Below, piece after piece: positions 28,801-35,066 of a stretch of DNA of 35,066 nt. The notes below the pieces were generated by a model. That model made no database searches, had not been told where the DNA came from, and was given only the letters and a program-made list of their open reading frames with translations. Each line of letters opens with the position of its first letter. The stretch's first letter is position 1. This DNA is from Cymbomonas tetramitiformis (Eukaryota; Chlorophyta; Pyramimonadophyceae; Pyramimonadales; Pyramimonadaceae), in NCBI GenBank assembly GCA_001247695.2, contig LGRX02029042.1, forward strand, positions 1 to 35,066, written 5' to 3'. The translations under genes were made by a program, and so were the position numbers.

Positions 28801-30429
28801 AGGAATTTCTTGATCTGAAACAGCCACCTAATACCTTTCGTCTCTGGGAACTACTCAGTTGTGATATCGACTTTTTCCGCGAGGTGGTCCAGTATGCATA
28901 TCCCGACAGTGAGCAAGATATTGTTGTCGGGCCGTTGTTAGAGAAGTGGGGATGCATGTTTATATTTAACAACTACGTCCTCACACAACAGATTGAAGGT
29001 GACTTCAATCGGATTGATCAGACTGGTCATCATAATGCGTCAGTAGATACCATCAGTGCTGTAAATGTTGGAAATGGTATCAATTCCATCGATGTAACAG
29101 TGGATCGAGATGCGATAAAGGCTGCAAGAAAAGTCGTGCGAGAGAGAAAGGCTGTCAGAAAGCTAGATGAAGATGCGATGCATTTGCGCGAAGTACAGAA
29201 GTATGTGGTTGCCACGAGGGAGAAGAAGGCGAAGGTCATCGAGGCAGCTCGTAGGCGAGAGGCTGCAGAGTTGGCACAAGCTGTGAAGGAGTTGTGTGGA
29301 GTATGCACAATGGCGAAGAAACGGGTAGTCAATCCGGTGAGTGTGTTAGATTGTCTCATGCTCTGCTGATGCTTTGTAGTACAAACATTCTCAATAACCA
29401 TTTATGGTTTCTGCATGTACACACAATCCATTGCTAGAAATCCATTGATGGTATATATGGTATGATGGGGTTGGACAGGCTTGCAAAAAGGATGGCGGGC
29501 CGTATTGCGTCCAATGTTGCTCGCATGGTGGATGGGGTTGTGTTCCCTGCAAGGAAGCCGTGTGCCCGACATGCAACAATCGTTTGAAGAATAAGGTACA
29601 CGCCAATAGCATGCCCTCCTTGTCACATTGGCTTGTGTTGCATAACATCGTTAAAGACATGGAGGTCACATGACTGAGGGTTGGGAGGAATTGGTCGCAG
29701 GATTGCAGTCAAACTGGTGGCCCGCTATGTGCTAAATGCTGTAAGATCGCAGGAGGATGCGATAAGTATGCGTCTCATATGATCACTGTCCCTGTTGAGC
29801 CAGATATGAATGCACCTGGCTACATGCCTGAAGAGGAAGTGATGTGTGCGGAGGTGTATGATTTCCTGGGATTGGATCTTCTAGAAGATGGGAATGATAT
29901 TACACGGGATGATGGCATGGACATGCGACAGCCTGGGCGTGCAGTACCAATAGCATGGAAGTGTATGGCTTGCTCCATCGCCAAATCACATCAGGTGCGT
30001 GACCTTCTATGTATCACATTGTAAGCGACTCCGCGCATCGTTACATGTTGTGTGCGCCGAGAGGAGTGTGAGTTGTGTGACATGACCTTTGTGGGAATGG
30101 TGCAGAGTTGCAGGAACATTTTGTGTCGCCCACGGAACGACCACGATAAGCGGATGTGCCCAGCATGCTGCAAGGCGGCTGGTGGTTGCAAGGGCTTAAA
30201 AAGCCATCATGTCTTAGGATCTGCACCGAGTGCCCCGGCGCAACCCACCCCGATGACTGTGGCGCCGCCCAGCCCAATGGATATGGCGCAACCTACCTCT
30301 GATGAGCAACCCACCCCGACGGTGCAAACATTGGGTAAGCATGGTGCACATGAGTCACCAAATACATTGCAGCATGGGGTTAGTGTGGAAAGCAGCCCCA
30401 CTTTGCGGCGTCGTAAGTTGCAATATTGA
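25816..30429 (+). CDS. hAT-like transposase with C-terminal zinc-cluster modules
   Basis: Exons: 25816-26043, 26100-26780, 26898-29336, 29479-29595, 29701-29994, 30064-30429. All junctions are GT-AG and phase 0, giving about 1374 aa. Residues 1-76 are basic; 77-303 hold an Ala/Glu/Lys coiled coil (about 180-250). The large exon shows an RNase H-fold series: LFDTS (D about 378), TDTTNSMSG (D about 445), GCGAH (491-495), TRW (565-567) and QQIEGDF (E about 1003). This matches the hAT order of D, D, C-x2-H, RW, E. A charged helix follows, then Cys/His clusters: LCGVC, GGPYCVQCC, CPTC, then LCAKCCKIAGGCDKYASH and MCPACCKAAGGCKGLKSH. The frame is intact, so it is a live transposase or a domesticated one. 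Exon 1-2 splice sites are the least certain. Confidence 0.75.
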
Positions 30430-31288
30430 TAGCTCTTACTGACTTTGATCATACTTAATCATCATTTTTAATCAAGCGGATGCTCACTTAAAAGACTTAT
30501 CTAGTTACCTTCTTCGTTATGTCGTAATCGTATTGTCTCGCGTTAGCCTCTTCGTATCTAGACTACCATAGCGCGTGACTAAAAGGCTTGAGACGCCCAA
30601 CCGCCATGCATATACCATGCCGCATGCAGCCTTCATCAGCCCTCACTTGAGGGTTGATGAGAGGCCGGCGGTTCTAGATGGCATTTGGGGTCGAAACCGA
30701 GAAAAATAACGCGTTACACGCCCTATATTATGCGTGTTTGAAGGGGAAAGATGGGCGGGATGGGCTCTTTGTAAGCACCCTGCATTGTGGTGTCTCGATT
30801 CGGCTTTAGTAGAGGCTAACCTATGCCTATGGGTCCATGTATGCGCGCACAAGGTGTGCACTTATGCATGTGCACGGCACTGTCGGTTTAGGGTGCTATA
30901 TGTAACACCCTATTGAGAATTTGTCAATTTTGAGTTCAGAAATGGATTCCTCATAGTCAAATTAGTCTAGGATCCATGTGGCCCCCCTTGGTTTGACCAT
31001 GGGAAAAGTCTAGGAATTTTATATACATTGTGACTTTCAGTGACGGCTCAATGGCTCTGGACAGACGGCCATACTACTGTAAGCCGAAATCGCCCCTTGA
31101 CCCTTCGCTTGTCCGCTCGACCGGTGGGGCTCTGGGCTGAGAGCGGCCGGTGCTCTAATAAGAATTCGGACGGCGATCGCCGGGGACACGTCAGACACTC
31201 AGACTTCAACACCACAGTACATTCGATTGTACATATCGATATGTGACACAGTCACATCGACGCTCTGCCTACTGTATGCCTCTCAGAT
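30430..31288. other. Intergenic, no gene seen
   Basis: A short stem (CATCAGCCCTCA and TGAGGGTTGATG) stands at 30634-30659, about 205 bases after the transposase stop. Otherwise there are only short open frames. No terminal repeats matching a hAT element were found flanking the transposase gene. Confidence 0.45.
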
Positions 31289-31880
31289 CAGGCCCGTCGT
31301 TGTATCTGGTTTGGGAACTTTGTCGCGATGTCGGCGTGTCGTGTCGGATGTCGCTGTCGCTGTCGCGTGACCAGTTACAACGATGAAATTTCTCTGGACT
31401 GCATGACGTTCCGTGCGTACGTGGCGTCTGGATTTATATTTCTTTCCCCCCATCGGGTGGCACAAATGCCTCGATCGTTGAAACGCACGTCAGATTCACT
31501 ATTTCGCTTTCCCCCCACAAAACGCGGTCATGTCTTTTTGCCGACGTGGAACCGAAAAACCGACATGCCCGACATGCGCGACATTAAATGCCTGTGCGCC
31601 CTTAAAAAAGTTTTGATCTAACGATAGATTTTAAATTAACGCGACATAGGACGACAAAAAGGAGACAAAATGGGTCGACATGATCTTTTTGGGGCCGACA
31701 TGATCTTTCGTTTTCGAAGACATGCAGAGATCATGTCGACCCCAAAAAGATCATGTCGACCCTGTCGCATGTATGCATGTCGCTTTTCAGAATTTTTCAA
31801 CCAATCAAATCGCCGTGATCAAAAACGCGACACGACGACATGTCGTCGAAATTCCCAAACCAGGACTAACGACGGGCCTA
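31289..31880. mobile_element. 592-bp non-autonomous inverted-repeat element
   Basis: The left end reads CAGGCCCGTCGTT and the right end, read inward, TAGGCCCGTCGTT. The two ends align for nearly 60 bases, through CTGGTTTGGGAA and on to GTCG-rich sequence. A YAGG-type end is usual for hAT elements. The 8 flanking bases (TCTCAGAT and TCAATATT) do not match, so no target duplication is shown. No ORF of note is present. Whether the hAT-like transposase gene at 25.8-30.4 kb could move it is not known. Confidence 0.7.
31672..31762. repeat. Hairpin with 35-bp arms inside the inverted-repeat element
   Basis: The arms 31672-31706 and 31728-31762 pair with a single mismatch around a 21-base loop. Each arm itself contains CGACATGATCT twice, split by a T-run and G-run. 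Transcribed, it would form a very stable stem. Confidence 0.9.
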
Positions 31881-32264
31881 TCAATATTCAACACTCGACT
31901 GTCGTGTGTCACACTCGACTGTAGTCTAGTGAAAATCATGTTTTGGGGAAATCTCAAATCGTGTTTTCCCTCAATAGAATATAAATTGAGATGTGGTTTA
32001 TGCGTCTCTCTGGAGAGGCAGCGAGGAATATCCATTAGGGTAATGCTACAGACACTGGAATTTCGCACATCTTTTTACTTATACACGATTATATAAATCT
32101 GGGCACCTCGCGCGATCGAGCCTGCCCACCATCGTCTCAGCCGGATTTACCGTCGCAAGTCACTCGTAGCCTCGTGACAAAATCTGTGAATCAGGTTCGC
32201 GAGTGACAAAATTTTAAACAAACGCCGCTGTGCAAGTTTGACCGTGAGCCTCACCGGTAAGCTC
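31881..32264. other. Upstream region of the methyltransferase gene, no gene seen
   Basis: No supported ORF. The word GTGACAAAAT occurs twice (about 32175 and 32205) within about 90 bases of the palindromic TATA site. Confidence 0.45.
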
Positions 32265-32284
32265 GTTCGCCTTATAAGGCGAAC
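32265..32284 (+). promoter_or_regulatory. Perfect 20-bp palindrome containing TATA box
   Basis: The half-site GTTCGCCTTA is followed directly by its complement, giving a central TTATAA. It lies 15 bases ahead of the methyltransferase ATG (32300). With a TATA-to-start distance of about 25-30 bases, transcription would begin almost at the ATG, so the leader would be very short. The symmetry suggests a site for a dimeric binding protein as well. Confidence 0.5.
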
Positions 32285-32299
32285 TGTTTTTCTGTCAAT

Positions 32300-33511
32300 A
32301 TGCCTGTGCCCAAAAGAGTGACTCTATTGAGATCTGAAGTTAGGAAGACTCTTCGAGAACTCCCTGCGAACGACAACCTGCAAACGGGAATCATGCTTGA
32401 GCGCTCCCCTGGCGCAATCGAAAAGCGCCTTTCAGTCACCTCCCTGTCTTCTATATGCTTCGCGCTTTTTGCAATCGCTACATTTCACTTGCCCTTGAAT
32501 ATCGTCGAGCCTGAAGGAGGTGACAGACAGATTACAAGTATATATGAGTATGTCAACGTTCGAGGATCAGATTTGGGTTTGCTTTTTTCTGGTCGCCAAG
32601 CACAGAAGTATGTGCTTGGCGCCCATGTTTTCATGGATTTAGCTCAGACGTCAGCACCTCAGCTTCCTACCCATATATCGCATCTTGAGGCGCTTACTCC
32701 TGTTATGCGCCTGAGCAGAAGCGCGGTTTGGGAACTCGCATGTTCCACAGCGAAAGAAGCAGGGTTGCAAGTCTCAATCAAGATTATTAAAACAGCTGCC
32801 ATAGGTTTCACAAGAATTCGCGCGCGCCCTGCTTCAGTTGAAGCTTCGCATTCTCTTCGTAATTCAGACCCAGCTTCAGATGCCTCTTCTTCCCTTCTTC
32901 ATGTTAACACAGTCGCGACAACAACTACAGCTACTGAGGATGCGCCATGGGATCTGTTTCTTTCCTCGCAGTCCGACAGGTGGTTTTCCCCTGGAGAATT
33001 GGTTGCCTCATCTCGTAAGGTACTCAAATCAATTGACTTAGACCCATTTTCAGAGCACCTTGCAAACCTCATCATTCGAGCAAGGCGTTTTTATACACGC
33101 CAAGAAAATGGTTTCTTGCTAGACTTGTATGGGAGGGTTTTTATGAACCCTCCAGGTGGCATGTACAACGGAATGAGCGCCAATGGCTTCGCTTTCGAGC
33201 GCTTGCTAAAAGCCTATAGAGCAAACAAAGTGACAGCGTTTATTTGTATTTTGAAGGCGGCTGTTGGTTATAAATGGTTCAATTTGATAGATGAGTGTGC
33301 CTACTGTCGCTTGTTCGAAGGACAGAAGTTCATCAGCCCAATCAAGGACAACACGGCAAAGTCCCCTCACGGGTACGTCGTCGTTTATTCTGGCCCAGAT
33401 TTGCTTCTCTTTGCGGAGGAATTCAAAAAGTGGGGACGTATAATCGTCCCCAGTACTTTACTTCATTTCTTTCCAAGCCTTCCGCAACCATACAGCATAG
33501 CTTTGCCTTAG
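32300..33511 (+). CDS. Phage-type DNA N6-adenine methyltransferase (DNA_N-6_Amt)
   Basis: An intact 403-aa frame begins MPVPKRVTLL. Residues 1-190 form an unidentified N-terminal domain with one hydrophobic stretch (about 50-65). A Ser/Thr-rich linker (195-215) follows. From about 215 the protein matches the phage/retroelement Dam family: LDPFSEHLAN, a YT-x3-NG turn, GRVFMNPPGG (NPP at 33146-33154), KWFNLID and a late GYVVVYSG. The family transfers methyl from S-adenosylmethionine to N6 of adenine. The usual NPPY tyrosine is Gly here. The family is known as one domain of DIRS-type retrotransposons, but no reverse transcriptase or tyrosine recombinase is seen nearby. A TATA palindrome precedes it and tandem repeats follow. 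Confidence 0.85.
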   Translation: MPVPKRVTLLRSEVRKTLRELPANDNLQTGIMLERSPGAIEKRLSVTSLSSICFALFAIATFHLPLNIVEPEGGDRQITSIYEYVNVRGSDLGLLFSGRQAQKYVLGAHVFMDLAQTSAPQLPTHISHLEALTPVMRLSRSAVWELACSTAKEAGLQVSIKIIKTAAIGFTRIRARPASVEASHSLRNSDPASDASSSLLHVNTVATTTTATEDAPWDLFLSSQSDRWFSPGELVASSRKVLKSIDLDPFSEHLANLIIRARRFYTRQENGFLLDLYGRVFMNPPGGMYNGMSANGFAFERLLKAYRANKVTAFICILKAAVGYKWFNLIDECAYCRLFEGQKFISPIKDNTAKSPHGYVVVYSGPDLLLFAEEFKKWGRIIVPSTLLHFFPSLPQPYSIALP

Positions 33512-33579
33512 CATATACAATTTTGTTGAAGCTAACTGTATTGTAAGTCTACTGAATTGTATTTGCACTTGAATGACCT

Positions 33580-33955
33580 AGCCTGCTTTATTGGTCCTGA
33601 GTAAGGTGCTTAGGTCCTGAGTAAGGTGCTTAGCTGCCACCCCATACTCCTACGCGGTCTACTCCTTGTGTAAAATTAAAATTGAAAGCTACCCCACTTT
33701 CAGCTGAACTTGTTGTAGTGTCCCCAGCCTGCTTTATTGTCCTAAGTAAGGTGCTTAGCTGCCACCCCATACTCCTACGCGGTCTACTCCTGTGTAAAAT
33801 TAAAATTGACAGCTACCCCACTTTCAGCTGAACTTGTTGTAGTGTCCCCAGCCTGCTTTATTGTCCTAAGTAAGGTGCTTAGCTGCCACCCCATACTCCT
33901 ACGCGGTCTACTCCTGTGTAAAATTAAAATTGACAGCTACCCCACTTTCAGCTGA
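33580..33955 (+). repeat. 124-bp tandem repeats downstream of the methyltransferase
   Basis: Three copies start with AGCCTGCTTTATTG at 33580, 33726 and 33850. The first has a 20-base extra duplication (GGTCCTGAGTAAGGTGCTTA twice); the last ends at CACTTTCAGCTGAA. The copies are almost identical, so the amplification is recent. They could be the repeat end of a mobile element to which the methyltransferase belongs. Confidence 0.92.
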
Positions 33956-34082
33956 ATATCTTGATCTGTTCCAACAACCTTCTAGTGTTGCCCTAGATTG
34001 TACTATGCTTACATTATTCACGGTTTATTATTGTTCAGGCTATTCAAGACACCTTCAAGACCGTGTATACAGGTATACAAGC

Positions 34083-34385
34083 ATGCAAGAAAGTTCTCCT
34101 TTTTCACAGTCATCTCTCACGCCGTCAGAACTTGAAATGATTAACGACGATCTGTCGTTTTTGCACCCCCCATTGCCTGGGAAGCAACTCTTCCTTACTC
34201 CTACCCCTCCACCACCACCACCTCCCGCTCCACCACCAGCTCCACCACCAGCTCCATCACTTGATCAACAACCTCGTAAGACACGTGTCCTCGACAGGGT
34301 CGAGCCACGTAAAACACGTGCAGCTACCCAACCGATTTCGAAACGTACACGTCTTTCGAAACGTCCATACCCAGAACCATTTTAG
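34083..34385 (+). CDS. Small proline-rich protein, unknown
   Basis: An ATG-started frame of 100 residues (MQESSPFSQSS) ends in TAG. It has an acidic helix-like start, a PPPPPPPAPPPAPPPAP tract and a basic end with two RKTR motifs and KRTRLSKRPYP, a plausible nuclear signal. The same frame is open upstream to 33930. It lies between the tandem repeats and the H3-tail-like ORF. Such Pro-rich, basic proteins are common as accessory or Gag-like products of retroelements, but no zinc knuckle is present. Confidence 0.4.
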   Translation: MQESSPFSQSSLTPSELEMINDDLSFLHPPLPGKQLFLTPTPPPPPPPAPPPAPPPAPSLDQQPRKTRVLDRVEPRKTRAATQPISKRTRLSKRPYPEPF

Positions 34386-34662
34386 TGCACCTTCTATAGG
34401 TTCGAAACTCTATTACCCACCCCGAACCCACACACAAATATTGCACTAGATATTGCACTGTGATAATCTACAGAATGAAAATTTCCCCTTGTCCCACTTT
34501 CAATGGGTGGTGTGCACTGTCGTACATGGCCTGTAGAGAGGCTCCCACAAAAATTTTCCCTTGTTCCACTTTCAAGCGGGCCCTCCTCTAGGGCACCCAA
34601 GGGTACATATACCCACCTCGAACCCCCTTGGGTGGTGTGCCCTGTGGTACACGCAGGTTACT
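34386..34662 (+). repeat. Diverged direct repeats ahead of the last ORF
   Basis: Two related stretches recur: TTTCCCCTTGTCCCACTTTCAA-like sequence at 34484 and 34553, GGGTGGTGTGC-CTGT-GTAC at 34505 and 34630, and TACCCACC-CGAACCC at 34419 and 34608. The phrase CCACTTTCA is shared with the 124-bp repeats at 33.6-33.95 kb, which suggests one composite repeat region. Confidence 0.55.
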
Positions 34663-35024
34663 ATGCCGCGAACCTTAAAGAGGGCTCGCATTTCCACTGG
34701 GGGCTTTGGACCCAAAGCTCCTTCCCCGAACCGTGCACGGAATCCGAGAACGAGATGCCCGAGTTATTGGAGCTCTCCGAGGATTCCTCCTCGCACGATC
34801 ATTCTACTGCGCCCGAGCCTCTTCTAGTGCCCGAGCGACCGCGTGCTTTGGCTCAAATGACCGTTGAGGAAATTGTAAAGTTGGCTGAGAGTCAGATTCC
34901 ACCACTTGATGGATCGGCTCCAGCGGTTTCCCCAGCGGTTTCCGAGCCTCATCAGCGGGTCCTACGACGCATGGCTATAGCACATCTCAAGCAACTGAAT
35001 GCCTTTTATGCTAAAAAAGCTTAG
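34663..35024 (+). pseudogene. ORF with histone H3-tail-like N-terminus, frame broken
   Basis: The ATG at 34663 starts MPRTLKRARISTGGFGPK. Histone H3 starts ARTKQTARKSTGGKAP; nine of the first sixteen positions agree after Met removal, including R2, T3, A7, R8, S10, T11, G12, G13 and P16, while K4, K9 and K14 are Leu, Ile and Phe. This frame closes at 34827. From about 34740 a different frame has good protein-like sequence (acidic ESENEMPELLELSEDSSS, then VEEIVKLAESQIPP, then a basic helix) to the TAG at 35022. A one-base change near 34720-34740 would join them. It may be the start of a Gag-like protein. The H3 likeness is short and could be chance. Confidence 0.4.
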
Positions 35025-35066
35025 GTTTTCTCCCTTTACTTTGTTGTTAGGTACAATACTCCTATA

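Noticed and set aside
30634..30659. Rho-independent-type terminator after the transposase gene
   Set aside because: The stem is short with no T-run and the genome is eukaryotic, so a bacterial terminator has no meaning here.

Overview
The window is nuclear DNA of a eukaryote. Several genes are split by GT-AG introns whose phases fit, TAG/TGA/TAA behave as stops, and most of the sequence is mobile or repetitive. A CACTA (En/Spm-type) transposon, a CCHC-type Gag gene, a hAT-like transposase and very GC-rich minisatellites suggest a green or streptophyte alga or a similar protist. I cannot fix the species. No rRNA, tRNA, CRISPR array or bacterial operon was seen.

Layout. 1-5.9 kb (minus strand): 5' half of an LTR retrotransposon with a tRNA-like primer site, a leader, and one long Gag frame broken by stop codons that runs off the left edge. 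6.2-7.5 kb: a short tandem repeat, then a plus-strand hypothetical gene. 7.85-10.76 kb: one 28-bp minisatellite split by a 644-bp inverted-repeat element with a TAAA target duplication. 11.07-21.81 kb: a four-exon minus-strand gene whose second intron holds a complete 9315-bp CACTA element (11932-21246; AAT target duplication; CACTA/TAGTG ends; arrays of CTTAAG 10-mers at both ends). The element carries a protein-kinase gene and a decayed Tnp2-type transposase, and a long foldback element sits in a transposase intron.

22.0-23.1 kb: a second GC-rich minisatellite. 23.2-24.6 kb: exons of a minus-strand gene with a DVD motif. 25.8-30.4 kb: a six-exon gene (about 1374 aa, all introns phase 0) for an RNase H-fold, hAT-like transposase with a C-terminal series of Cys/His clusters. 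31.3-31.9 kb: a non-autonomous inverted-repeat element containing a 35-bp-arm hairpin. 32.3-33.5 kb: a stand-alone phage-type (DNA_N-6_Amt) adenine methyltransferase behind a palindromic TATA site, followed by 124-bp tandem repeats. 34.1-35.0 kb: a proline-rich ORF and an ORF whose N-terminus resembles the histone H3 tail with the lysines at positions 4, 9 and 14 replaced by Leu, Ile and Phe.

The best candidates for new biology are the kinase inside a CACTA element, the zinc-cluster hAT-like transposase gene, the lone adenine methyltransferase, and the H3-tail look-alike. All assignments come from reading motifs and splice phases by eye; no database search was made.
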